From DATATB01 sp036268995 (GTDB lineage: Bacteria; Planctomycetota; Planctomycetia; Pirellulales; PNKZ01), in the NCBI GenBank assembly GCA_036268995.1, contig DATATB010000016.1:1-62012 (forward strand): a DNA stretch of 62,012 nucleotides, in the 5' to 3' direction. Within the stretch, counting starts at the first letter, position 1, and the number at the start of each line of letters is the position of its first letter. The notes beneath the pieces were generated by a model. That model saw only the letters and a list, made by a program, of their open reading frames with translations. It was not told where the DNA came from and did not search any database. Shown here piece after piece: positions 25,722 through 35,600 of the stretch. A program made the translations under genes and the position numbers.

Positions 25722-28700
25722 ATGGACGGAATGCTCGGACTGCTCTGTTCCGCCGGCTTTGTGCTGGGCATCGTCACGGTCGTCGGTCATGGCATGTGGG
25801 TCGTGCTGGCCAAGCTGTTCAAGGCCGAAAGCCTCGATCCGGCCGAGCTTGTTCCGGCTGACCACATCAACTGCCCGACCTGCCACGCGGCGCTGCCCGG
25901 CAGCCGCCGATTGTGCCCGGCGTGTGGCTGGCCGCTGAGGCCATCGTCCGACGCCCCGGCCAGCGTGGGCCTGGACGCGCTATTGCGCGAATTGCAACGG
26001 CTCGAGCGGCTCCAGCTTCTGGATCCAGCCACCGCCGCGCGACTCACCGCAACGGTGCGCCAGGAGCAAGCCAAACTGGCCGCAGCATCGGTCTCACCGA
26101 TCACACTGGCCCCTGCCGCCAGGCCAGCCGCGCTCGAACAGCCCGAGGTGCTCGAAGTTCTGACCCTCGCGCCCGCCAGCAGCCCCGCGCCCGAAAGCCC
26201 ACGTCCCGCGCCGGTCCACACTCCAAACGAGCTGGCCACCGACGTCAGTGAGCGCGTGCAGGCGTATACCCAGCAGCGTCACACGGCCCTAGCCGCGACG
26301 GCCGAAGTTGAGCCCGTCGCGTCGCCGGCCACGCCGTGGTCGCAACTGCTGATTCATTTCATGGAGGAAAAGAACATTCGCTGGGGCGAGCTGATCGGCG
26401 GCTTGCTGATCGTCTGCTGCTCGATCGCGCTGGTGATCAGCTTCTGGAGCAAGATCGCCGAGCGGCCGTTTCTCAAGTTCTTTGTCTTCAACGGCGTCAC
26501 GGCCGGGCTGTTTGGCCTCGGCTTCTACATCCACCGGCGCTGGAATCTGCGGACCACAAGCCGGGGGCTGCTGACGATCGGCACGCTGCTGGTGCCGCTG
26601 AATTTTCTGGCGATCGCCGCGTTCTCGGAAGGTGCCACACCGGCCAGCCCGTGGATGATCAGCGGCGAACTCATTTCGATCGTGCTCTTCTCGGCGCTCG
26701 TCTACGGAGCGGCGAGAATCATCGCAGCCCGCGCACCGATCGCAATGGCGCTGGGCGTGGTCGGCTGCGCGGTTTCCGAACTGCTCGTGCGGCGATTTGT
26801 GGCACCCGGCGCGGAACTGGCCATCATCGCCGGCATGGCCTGCCTGCCGCTGGCCTGCTACCTGGGCGCAGTCGGCACAATAGTCCAACGTGCGCGGCGT
26901 TGGCCCGAGTGGGGCGAAGCCGAGGCAGGCGAACTGCTCGAACTCTTGGGCACTGTATCGTTTGCCGCCGCGGTGACGCTCGGATTGCTGCTCGTCAAAA
27001 CCGGAGCCGTTTGGGAAACCCTGTGCCAACTGGCGCCGTTGGCGAGCACGAGCGGAGTGCCGGCCCTGGCCGTGGGGTTGCTCATCATGCAGCGGCTCAA
27101 ACAGGTCGAACTCGCCGGCCTGCGAACTGCCGGCACGAGCATCGCCGTGCTCGGCGCCGGCGTGCTGCTGGCCGGCCTGGTGCTGGGATGGACGAACCCG
27201 GCCAGCCTCGTGCTGGTGGGCATCACCGATTTTGTGGTGTTTGCCACGGTGGGCCTGGCTTTCGAGATTCCCGCTGCGCAACTCTTGGCCGCGGCGGCGC
27301 TGGTGCCCGCCTGGCTGACGGTATTTCACGTGATGGCCGGTCACATGGGCTGGCATCGGGCAACGCGTGCGGACATGGCCCACGCCATGCTTTCCGCCGC
27401 CAGCGGCAGCGCGTTGGTGCCGCTGGTCGCCTTGATCGGCGGCCTATCGTGGTGGCTGGCTCGAGGCGTGCGCGCAGCGCACGGCCGGTTCTTCGCAATC
27501 GCTGCGGCTGCAATCGCGGTCCTCAGTTTGGTTCTGGTGATCGGTTTCGGCTTCGGACGCAGCCCCGATGCGGGGGCAACCTGGATCATTCTTTTCTATG
27601 CCGCGATCGCGCTGGCGGCCGGCATGCGCGTTGGCCCAGCGTCCGTCTGGATCGGTTCCGGCCTGTTGTTGACGGCCATCGTCCAGGGCGTTGTGTTTCG
27701 CTATGCCGATTGGCTCGGCTGCCGCGAGCCGTGGGTCGTGGCCCTGCTCGCTCACTCGAGCCTCATGACGTTAGCAGCGGCCGCTGGATTTCGATCGCGC
27801 GCGCAATGCGCCGGACGCTGGGATGCGCTACGACACTCGGCGCTGGCGTCGTCCTTGGCCGCCGTGCCGCTGATCGCCGGCCTGTTGCGCTGGGAAACGC
27901 CCGGCGCGGTGGCTGGCTGTAGCTTCTGGTTGGCCGCCGACTGGTTCGCGCTGGCCTGGCTGGTTGGTTCGCAAGTCCTGTTTACGGCGTGTCAAGCTGC
28001 GCTATCGCTGGGCGTCGCGCTGGCGGCGGCCAGTTGGATTCCGGCGCAAGGCTGGCTCGATCCGCGGCGATTGCAAGCGCAAGGCATTGCCCTAACGCTG
28101 CTCAACGGCGGCTGGATCGCCGTTCGCCTGTCAGCGCGGCGGTTGCCGGCAGTAATCCGCACGCTGTTGTTTCCGCCCTGGCCCACGCTCGATCGTTGGC
28201 TGACGGGCGTATTAATCGCCGGGCTGCTCGTGTTGGCTTGCTACGGAGCGCTGCCCAGCGTGACCCACGAGCTGACGTACCCTTCTGCGGCCGCGCAACT
28301 CAATGATTCGCTCGGCGCCTTGTCGCTCCCGGGAATGTTTTCGGAAGATGCCTTGGGACTGGGAACCTGGTTGTTGATGTTGGCGCTCATCGCGGTGCTG
28401 GCTGCACGGCAGTGGGAAGCGTTCCGCCCGCTGGCGGTTCTGGCTGCGATGCTCGTGGTCTGGGCCGTCTGCCCGCTGGTGGCCGGTCACTTTGCCGACG
28501 CGTCGGCCTCGGCGCTGCGCTGGTCTGCGGCCGGATATGCTCTGCTTCTGTCGCTGCCGATCTGGTTCCGCGGCAATGTCTTTCGATTGGCGCAACGTGC
28601 AGCCTGGCCGCAAATGGAATCGCGCTGCACTCGGCTGGCCGAGCCGGCCACATGGCTGCTGCTGGTGTTGGGCGTATTTCCCGTGCTGCTGTTGACCACT

Positions 28701-31652
28701 ATTCCGGCGCTGGCGGCCATCGTGGGCAACCCGCTGATCGGGCCGGGCCCGGGATCCTTCTTCGCGCGCATCGGCAACTTTTCAGCCTTCATGGTGCCGC
28801 TGGGCCTGGTCTTCGCGACACTGGTCGGCCACGCGGTTCGCGAGCGCTCGTCGATCTACGCCTTCGCCGCCGGCCTTGTCTTGAACCTGGCAACATCGCT
28901 CGGCTTTGCACTATCGGTGGTGACAGTCGGTGGCAGCTTTGGCACAACCGAGTGCTTTCGGCTGATGCAGTTCAACGCCTTGGCGGCCGGCAGCTTTGCC
29001 CTGGCCTGGCTGGCAGTTGTCTCATGGTGGAGTCGCCGGCAGCAGGAACTGGAGCGATCGCAGCCCAACGTGTTATTCACGCTCCAAACCGCTTTGGGTG
29101 CGGCGGTGATGGCGCTGCTGATTGGTCCCAACGTGATTTCGCTGTTTGCCAGGCCGACGTCGGGGACTTCGTTTTTCGAGGCGGCCGGTCCCTGGGGTTG
29201 GCTGGCTAGCCTCGTCGCCTTTGCGGCGCCGGTCTGGTTCACTTTGCGTTTCGTCGAAATCGCGCGACTGTGCAGCCGATTGGCCGATCTGCTCGCGGCC
29301 GCGTTGCTCACCGCCGCCTCGCTGGCCGCCTTCGAGGCCAGCCGCTGGGATGTCGGCAATTGGGTAGCCTACCACACGCTCCTGCTGAGCTTTACGGTCG
29401 TCGCCTGGTTATTATTGGGCGCAGACGTCTGGCTGCGACTTGTCAAACAACCGCCGGCGGCCGTGCGCTGGACCGGCCTCGTTGGCAGCTTGGTCTTCGT
29501 GCTCGCCATCCGCGCGAGCGTTAGCGATCCCGAACGTCCTTGGTGGTCGGTGGGCGCTTTCGTGGCGCTGGTGCCAGTCGCGGCCGGATTGTCCTGGGTC
29601 GTTGCGCGGCAGCAGTTCTTGTGGATCGCCGCTGGACTGCTGAACCTGGCGACGACGATTTGGTGGATCGAAAAGCCGCTCTGGCAGCCGGTTCCACCGT
29701 CATTTCATGCCACAATCTTGGCGCTGTTGGAAGTCAACGCAATTGCGCTGGCACTGCCGGCCGTGGCCTGGCTGATCGTCGACCTGCGCTTCGGCAACCG
29801 CCGCGCTTCGTCCCAGTCTGCCGCCATGCACAATTTGGCAGCGGCCGGGGCGCTCGTGATCCTGGCATCCGTCACCGCCATTTCACTGGCCGCCGATCTC
29901 AAGAGTTCGCCGCTGCCCGCAAGCGTGCTGCTCAATGGCCTGACGATCGGCGCGGTCGCCCTGGCCATCGTCGCGTGCCTGTGGGATGCGCGTGCCCGCT
30001 GGCCGATCGCCGGCTTGTACGTGCTGGGATTTGTGCTGCTGGCGGCGGTGGTCGATGGCTGCAACCTCTCGCCGCGCTGGCTCGTCTGGACCGGCATGAT
30101 GCTGGCCGCCGCGTACTGCCTGGCGACCAGCTATTTCTGGAGCCGCCGTCGCGGGCTGCTGGCCATCGCCGACTGGCTGGCCATTCCGCGCCGCGAAGGC
30201 CCTGCCTTCTCGGGCCTGGCCTGGCTCGTGCCCGCCAATTGGCTCTTGGCCGTAGCCGTGATGATCGCCTGTTTTGGCGTCGAGCTGACGTTTCCCGAAA
30301 AGCCGCTTCGGCTGCTGTCGGGCAATGCCGCCATCTTGCAAGCGATCGCCGTGGGCATGCTGGCCCGCGGACGCAGAAGGTCGCAATTGCGGGACGCGTC
30401 GCTGGCATTTGCCGTGCTGGGAGCCGTGGCCTGGGGTTGGGCCTGGATTGATCCCGCCTCGCCCGCTCGGCTGCTCGATCGGGCCGTGGTGGTCAGCGTG
30501 GCGCTGGGCGCGATGAGCGTGGCCTACGGCCTGGGATCAAAATTCTTGCCGCCCAGCGCGTGGACACAAAGCGCGCGGCGGATGCTGCCGAACTTGCTCG
30601 CGCTGGGCGGTGTTTCGCTGTGCGCCGTGCTGGCGATGGAAGTCCACGGCTATGCGACCCACGGGCAAGTCGTCATCGCCTGGCCGGCGATCGTGGCGGT
30701 CGTGCTCGCGCTGGCGGCGCTGGCCGGCGCCGCGCTGGTGGCCGCGCTGGTGCCAGGCCGCGATCCCTTGCGACTGTCGGAGCGCGGGCGCACGATCTAC
30801 GTGTATGCGGCCGAAGGCCTGCTGGCCCTGCTCTTGCTGCACGTGCGGCTGACGCTCCCCTGGCTGTTCCACGGCCTGTTTCTGCGCTACTGGCCGCTGG
30901 TCGTGATGCTCGTGGCATTCGTCGGAGTCGGCCTGGCCGAGCTGTTCCGCCGCAAGCGTCACGCCGTGCTGGCCGAACCGCTGGAGCGCACCGGCGTGCT
31001 GCTGCCGCTGTTGCCCGTGCTGGGCTATTGGGTGGCTCCGGCCACCGGCGTGCATTACTCGCTGCAATTGCTGGCCGTCGGCATGCTCTATGCCATCTTG
31101 TCGGTCACGCGCCGTTCGTTCGGCTTTGGCCTGCTGGCCGCGCTGGCCGCTAACGGCGGTCTGTGGTTCTTCTTGAACGAACAGGGCCAGTACGGCTTGC
31201 TGGTCCATCCGCAATTGTGGCTGATCCCGCCGGCGCTGAGCGTGCTGGTCGCAGCGTACCTGAACCGCGACCGTCTCGACGACGATCAGATAACCACCAT
31301 TCGCTACCTTTCGGCGATCACGATCTACGTCTCGTCCACGGCCGACATCTTCCTCAACGGCGTGGCTCAGGCCCCGTGGCTGCCCTTTGTGCTGGCCGGC
31401 ATCTCGCTGGCCGGCGTGGTGCTGGGCATCATGCTGCAAGTTCGGGCGTTTCTCTTCCTGGGAACCGCCTTCCTCGTGCTCTCGCTGTTCACGATGATTT
31501 GGCATGCCGCGGTCGACTTGGAGCAGACCTGGCTGTGGGCCGTCAGTGGCATTGTCACCGGAGTCCTGATCATCGCCGTCTTCGCCGCGTTCGAAAAGAA
31601 GCGCGACGACGTGCTTGTGCTCGTCGAGCGCCTCAAAGACTGGGACGCGTGA
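25722..31652 (+). CDS. Giant polytopic membrane protein with N-terminal zinc ribbon
   Basis: 1976 residues. An N-terminal membrane helix (5-30) is followed by a zinc ribbon CPTC...CPACG (Cys at 51, 54, 65, 68), a Pro/Ala-rich soluble linker with two helices (80-215), then an almost unbroken run of hydrophobic helices from about residue 220 to 1955, several dozen in all, ending in a short basic tail. The first helices (WGELIGGLLIVCCSIALVIS) recall DUF2157/DUF2339-type membrane proteins, but the length is far greater. No transport motif, conserved charged helix residue or catalytic site is visible. The ATG at 25722 follows GAGGG. It may be a repeated fusion of a smaller unit. Function unknown. 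Confidence 0.8.
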   Translation: MDGMLGLLCSAGFVLGIVTVVGHGMWVVLAKLFKAESLDPAELVPADHINCPTCHAALPGSRRLCPACGWPLRPSSDAPASVGLDALLRELQRLERLQLLDPATAARLTATVRQEQAKLAAASVSPITLAPAARPAALEQPEVLEVLTLAPASSPAPESPRPAPVHTPNELATDVSERVQAYTQQRHTALAATAEVEPVASPATPWSQLLIHFMEEKNIRWGELIGGLLIVCCSIALVISFWSKIAERPFLKFFVFNGVTAGLFGLGFYIHRRWNLRTTSRGLLTIGTLLVPLNFLAIAAFSEGATPASPWMISGELISIVLFSALVYGAARIIAARAPIAMALGVVGCAVSELLVRRFVAPGAELAIIAGMACLPLACYLGAVGTIVQRARRWPEWGEAEAGELLELLGTVSFAAAVTLGLLLVKTGAVWETLCQLAPLASTSGVPALAVGLLIMQRLKQVELAGLRTAGTSIAVLGAGVLLAGLVLGWTNPASLVLVGITDFVVFATVGLAFEIPAAQLLAAAALVPAWLTVFHVMAGHMGWHRATRADMAHAMLSAASGSALVPLVALIGGLSWWLARGVRAAHGRFFAIAAAAIAVLSLVLVIGFGFGRSPDAGATWIILFYAAIALAAGMRVGPASVWIGSGLLLTAIVQGVVFRYADWLGCREPWVVALLAHSSLMTLAAAAGFRSRAQCAGRWDALRHSALASSLAAVPLIAGLLRWETPGAVAGCSFWLAADWFALAWLVGSQVLFTACQAALSLGVALAAASWIPAQGWLDPRRLQAQGIALTLLNGGWIAVRLSARRLPAVIRTLLFPPWPTLDRWLTGVLIAGLLVLACYGALPSVTHELTYPSAAAQLNDSLGALSLPGMFSEDALGLGTWLLMLALIAVLAARQWEAFRPLAVLAAMLVVWAVCPLVAGHFADASASALRWSAAGYALLLSLPIWFRGNVFRLAQRAAWPQMESRCTRLAEPATWLLLVLGVFPVLLLTTIPALAAIVGNPLIGPGPGSFFARIGNFSAFMVPLGLVFATLVGHAVRERSSIYAFAAGLVLNLATSLGFALSVVTVGGSFGTTECFRLMQFNALAAGSFALAWLAVVSWWSRRQQELERSQPNVLFTLQTALGAAVMALLIGPNVISLFARPTSGTSFFEAAGPWGWLASLVAFAAPVWFTLRFVEIARLCSRLADLLAAALLTAASLAAFEASRWDVGNWVAYHTLLLSFTVVAWLLLGADVWLRLVKQPPAAVRWTGLVGSLVFVLAIRASVSDPERPWWSVGAFVALVPVAAGLSWVVARQQFLWIAAGLLNLATTIWWIEKPLWQPVPPSFHATILALLEVNAIALALPAVAWLIVDLRFGNRRASSQSAAMHNLAAAGALVILASVTAISLAADLKSSPLPASVLLNGLTIGAVALAIVACLWDARARWPIAGLYVLGFVLLAAVVDGCNLSPRWLVWTGMMLAAAYCLATSYFWSRRRGLLAIADWLAIPRREGPAFSGLAWLVPANWLLAVAVMIACFGVELTFPEKPLRLLSGNAAILQAIAVGMLARGRRRSQLRDASLAFAVLGAVAWGWAWIDPASPARLLDRAVVVSVALGAMSVAYGLGSKFLPPSAWTQSARRMLPNLLALGGVSLCAVLAMEVHGYATHGQVVIAWPAIVAVVLALAALAGAALVAALVPGRDPLRLSERGRTIYVYAAEGLLALLLLHVRLTLPWLFHGLFLRYWPLVVMLVAFVGVGLAELFRRKRHAVLAEPLERTGVLLPLLPVLGYWVAPATGVHYSLQLLAVGMLYAILSVTRRSFGFGLLAALAANGGLWFFLNEQGQYGLLVHPQLWLIPPALSVLVAAYLNRDRLDDDQITTIRYLSAITIYVSSTADIFLNGVAQAPWLPFVLAGISLAGVVLGIMLQVRAFLFLGTAFLVLSLFTMIWHAAVDLEQTWLWAVSGIVTGVLIIAVFAAFEKKRDDVLVLVERLKDWDA

Positions 31653-31701
31653 GGCCCGGCCACGGCGGCCACCACGTGCCGCGGCAGGTTACAATGTCGG
31701 G

Positions 31702-32406
31702 ATGAAGAACCGTAAACGCCGACAGCCGCCGGAAGTTTCCCGGGCCGATCCCCCGGAAGCAGATGCCGGCCCGCTGGCCTCGATGCCGTGGGGCCCGAAG
31801 AAGGTCGCGTGGTACGCGGCGCTCTGGGCCGTGATTGCGGCGCTGGGATTTCTGACGTACACGCGGTGCCAGGTATTTCGAGGGCCCGCCACGCTGTGGG
31901 CCGACACGCTCGAGAAAAACGACGCTTCCGCCCTGGCCCACAGCCAATTTGCGGCCACGCGGATTGCCGCCAAAGATCTCGCGGCGGCCGAAACGCAGCT
32001 GCGCCGAGCAATCGAACTCGACCCCGACGACGCCGGCTACCACACGAATCTAGGGCATGTGCTGGCGATGCGGGGCGATCCGGCCGCGGCCGAAAAGGAA
32101 TTTACGGTCGCCTTGTCGTTGCCGCATGCCAACCGCGCGGCCATTCACTTCAATCTCGGCGCCATCTACTACCGTCAACAGCAGCTCGCGCCAGCCGAAT
32201 CCCATCTGCGCGAGTTGCTCTCCGAGCAGCCATCGAACCCCCGCGCCTGGAACCTGCTAGGCGCCGTGCTCGCCCGTCGCGGCGCCACGGCCGAAGCCCT
32301 CGCCTGCTTCCGCCGCTCCATCGTCATCGACGACAATCCCGAAGCCCACCGCGCCATCCAAGAGCTAAAAAAGGGGTCAGAACTATTTATTGAAAAATCG
32401 TTCTGA
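31702..32406 (+). CDS. TPR-repeat membrane-anchored protein
   Basis: 234 residues. A basic N-terminus and linker (1-35) precede one membrane helix (about 36-54). Residues 75-220 hold four to five TPR-type helical pairs (AIELDPDDAGYHTNLGHVLA, then AAIHFNLGAIYYRQQQL). The start at 31702 was chosen because longer frames from 31615 overlap the membrane protein without a ribosome site. The last residues GSELFIEKSF and the stop codon come from a GGGGTCAGAAC palindrome (32370-32413), not from the TPR domain, so the original end has been replaced. TPRs usually mediate protein contacts; the partner is unknown, with the polytopic membrane protein immediately upstream being a candidate. Confidence 0.8.
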   Translation: MKNRKRRQPPEVSRADPPEADAGPLASMPWGPKKVAWYAALWAVIAALGFLTYTRCQVFRGPATLWADTLEKNDASALAHSQFAATRIAAKDLAAAETQLRRAIELDPDDAGYHTNLGHVLAMRGDPAAAEKEFTVALSLPHANRAAIHFNLGAIYYRQQQLAPAESHLRELLSEQPSNPRAWNLLGAVLARRGATAEALACFRRSIVIDDNPEAHRAIQELKKGSELFIEKSF

Positions 32407-32413
32407 CCCCTTT
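32370..32413. repeat. GGGGTCAGAAC palindromic repeat, copy 1
   Basis: Perfect 14-bp arms AAAGGGGTCAGAAC and GTTCTGACCCCTTT around a 16-base loop. It forms the 3' end and stop of the TPR gene. The plus-strand reading equals the minus-strand reading of copy 2 (32588-32631) except for one base, so the two copies are inverted. It resembles the REP-type palindromes spread by RAYT/Y1 transposases, but no transposase is present in the window. Confidence 0.85.
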
Positions 32414-32588
32414 GTTTCGATGGTGGCGGCCATGATGATGGTGGCGGAGTGGTCGGGGCCTTTGAGGAATTCGATGTCGCAGATGATGGCGTCGCGCTGC
32501 GGGTAGACGGCTAGGTAGCGGAGCTGCTGGCCGCGGAGGGCGAAGGCGAACTGCGAGCCGGGCACGTCGACCCGGCGAATGAATAAAA
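32407..32588 (-). pseudogene. Duplicated 3' end of the 2001-residue hydrolase-dehydrogenase gene
   Basis: About 180 bases almost identical to 32625-32806, which encode the C-terminal end of the large fusion protein: I count 8 differences over about 178 bases. The duplicate keeps an open frame for about 60 codons (PGSQFAFALRGQQLRYLAV) but lacks a start and all upstream domains. It lies between two copies of the palindromic repeat; unit period is 218 bp. The substitutions show the duplication is not brand new. It is a gene fragment, not an independent gene. Confidence 0.8.
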
Positions 32589-32631
32589 AAGGGGTCAGAA
32601 CTATTTTTCAATAAATAGTTCTGACCCCTTT
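32588..32631. repeat. GGGGTCAGAAC palindromic repeat, copy 2
   Basis: Perfect 19-bp arms (AAAGGGGTCAGAACTATTT and its complement at 32613-32631) around a 6-base loop. It supplies the last codons (KGSELFIEK) and the TAG stop of the large minus-strand gene ending at 32601. Confidence 0.9.
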
Positions 32632-35600
32632 ATTTCGACGGTGGCGGCCATGATGATGGGGGAGGAGTGGTCGGGGCCTTTGATGAACTCGATGTCGCGG
32701 ATGATGGCGTCGCGCTGCGGGTAGACGGCCAGGTAGCGGAGCTGCTGGCCGCGGAGGGCGAAGGCGAACTGCGAGCCGGGCACGTCGACCCGGCGAATGT
32801 AGTCGGCGAACTGCTCGCCATTGCGCAGGGGAATGTCCTCGGCCTGCCCGTCTTCGTAATGCAGGCGGACAATCATCGACACGTCTCCCTTGCGGCCGAT
32901 CGGATAGCCCCAGCCGCTGACGCCGCTCAACAGATGAATCGCCCGGGCTTTGGCGTTGCAGGGGACGCGCACGCTCTTGGCCATTTTCGGCGGCAGCGTC
33001 CCGCTGGGGCCGTAGAGCAGAACCGCGTTGGGCAGCGACTGGCCGCGCGGGTCGATCAGTTGAAACGGCACGCCGGCAAACGTTTTTGGCGACCAGTCGT
33101 CGAAGATCAGCCGGTCGGGGCCACCCGGCGCCTCGTGGAACATGCTCTTAGTCGTCACCACGTTGGCCACCTTGTTCAGTGGCAACGGCAAGAATTTTCC
33201 CTTGGCCGTCAGGAATTCGAGCAGGTCGACCAGGTCTTTCGCCGGCAGTTGCTTTTCAAAACCCTCGGGCATGATCGATTTGTTTGACGCGACGAGTTGC
33301 TCGATCACGTCGCGCTGCACGGTATGCTTCTTGCCTTCGGCGTCGAAGATTTCGATGGCCGTTTTCGTCTCAGAGGCCAGCAGGCCGTTCATTACCAGCC
33401 CGTCGTCGGTCACCACGGTGTAGGCGCGGAAGTTCCCTTCGACGCTGCGGCTGGGATCGATGATATGCGTGAGCAGCTCGGCCTTGGGATGCACGGCCAT
33501 GCCGGTCAGATCGGGGCCGACCTTGTTGCCCTGGCCGCTATGGGTATGGCACTTGGCACACTGCTTGACGAAGACGGCCTTGCCCGCCGCGACGTCGCCG
33601 GTCTGGCGCGTCAGCGGCAGCAATTCGTCGAGCACCTTCTGGCGGTCGGCGTTGGGAAGCACGCCGCCGCGTTTGAGGATTTGCCGGGCCCGAGCGGCGA
33701 GTTGCTTGTTCGGATGTGCCGCGAGCGCCTGCTTCTGATCAAGCGAAAGATCGGCCAGCAGGACCTCGCCAGCCTCCAGTTTTGCCAGCAGCGACTCGGT
33801 CCAAGCTGTGCGACTGAGCAGCAGGCGAATGGCCGCAGCCCGGGCAGCGGGCGTAAGCTCCGCGAACTTGGCCAGGACGGCCGAGCCGGTAGAAGTCGAT
33901 TCGCTCGCGGCCAGCGCGTCGATGAAACCGATCGCCAGCTCCGGTGAAGTGCGCGGCGTAATGACGTCTATCAGCTTGGCGGCAGCCGCGGCGTCGCTTG
34001 CGCGAAATTGCATCAACTGCCGGGCAGCGGCAGTCCGCTCGGCGTCGGACTGCTTCGCATCGGCGATAGTGGCTTCGAGCGCCGTGGCAATTCCGCGGGC
34101 GTACCCGTCCAGCGCGTTGCTGCCCATTTTAGCCATCAGATTCACAAGTTGTCCCTTGGCCCCCGGCGGCAATTGCGCCAGGATCATGCCGACGGCAGCC
34201 CGTGCATCGGCTCCCAAAACGGCGTGAACGTTCTTCGGCCAGCCGGCGGCAAGGCCCGCCACGATGGCTTCGATCGTCGGGCGATCGGCACTCGCGAGCG
34301 CGGCAAACAACGAGCCGACCGTATCGGCCGGCCCGCCGCGGGCGTAATGCTCGGCGACGATCGCGACCAGCGGCCGGGCTTTGGGCGCGAGCGTCGTGTT
34401 GCTTTGCGTGACCAGCGAGTGGAGAAAATGCACGGCATGCGTCGCGGCGGCGCTGGTCATGGCATCAGGCAGCCAGCGATCGTTCAGGTTCGCCGGCTTG
34501 TTCACGCGCGTGGCAATCGCCCGTGCGGCGTCGGGATTCGACGGCATTTCGGACAACGCCAGAAACGCAGCCATGCGCGCCTGGGCATCGGCATCGTCGA
34601 GCATGCCGCTGGCGAGAACGGGCTTGATCGACGGCTCGGTTCGCGGCACGACGGCCACGGCATTGCGCCGCACTCCGGCCGACGGATGCGTGAGGGCCGC
34701 GGTCGCGGCTGCGGTCGCTACGGGATGCTGGCCGTTCAGAGTACCCAGGCCGTGCAGCGACCAGAGCGCATGAATTGCGCCGACATTCAAACCGGCTTCG
34801 TCCATGCTGCGATTACCGGCCAAAGCGATCAGGGCCGGCAGCACGTCGTACTTGCCGCGCTCGACGAGCAATCGCTGAGCGTGCCGCCGCCAGAATAGGT
34901 TGGGATGAGCGAGGGCTGCCACGAGCTTTTCGGCCGAAGCTCCGCGCAAATCGAACGGGTCGGATGCCGGGCCGCTTGGGTAGATGATGCGATAGATGCG
35001 GCCGTGCCGCTTGTCGCGCAGATCGGTTTCGTAGGCGCTGCCCTTGCCGGTCTTAAAGCCGACCGGAGTGGGGTTGTGCTGCACGATGTAGTTGTACCAG
35101 TCGATGACCCAGACATTGCCGTCGGGCCCGACCTCGGCCATGATCGGCGCGGTCCACTCGTCGTCGCTTTCCAACAGGTTGCCAGGATTGGTCGACTTGA
35201 AATCCGCTCCCTCGCGGGCCAGCACGAATGTGCCGACGAGATGCCCGGTCGGCTCGGCCACGAAGGCCGTGCGGTTCCAATAGGCCTCCGGATACACGCG
35301 GGCCGTGTACAGGGCGTGGCCCGCCGCGGCCGTGTAGCCACCGTGATGATCGACCTGGCGAATCTTGTCGGTGGAGGCGTGGAACAGGTGCGTGTCGGCG
35401 ATCGTGCCCAACTGCGTGCTCGACCAGCCGCGGACCGCTTCGTAGTAGCGGTTGGGGATCGGCATGTAGACGCTCGGATTGTGATTGGCCGTCGAGCCGA
35501 GCAGCAAACCCTCCTCGCTGAAGCCGATGCCCCAGGTGTTGTTGTTCGTGTTTCGCAGGAATTCGAGCTTCGATCCGTCGGGCCGAAAACGATAACAACC

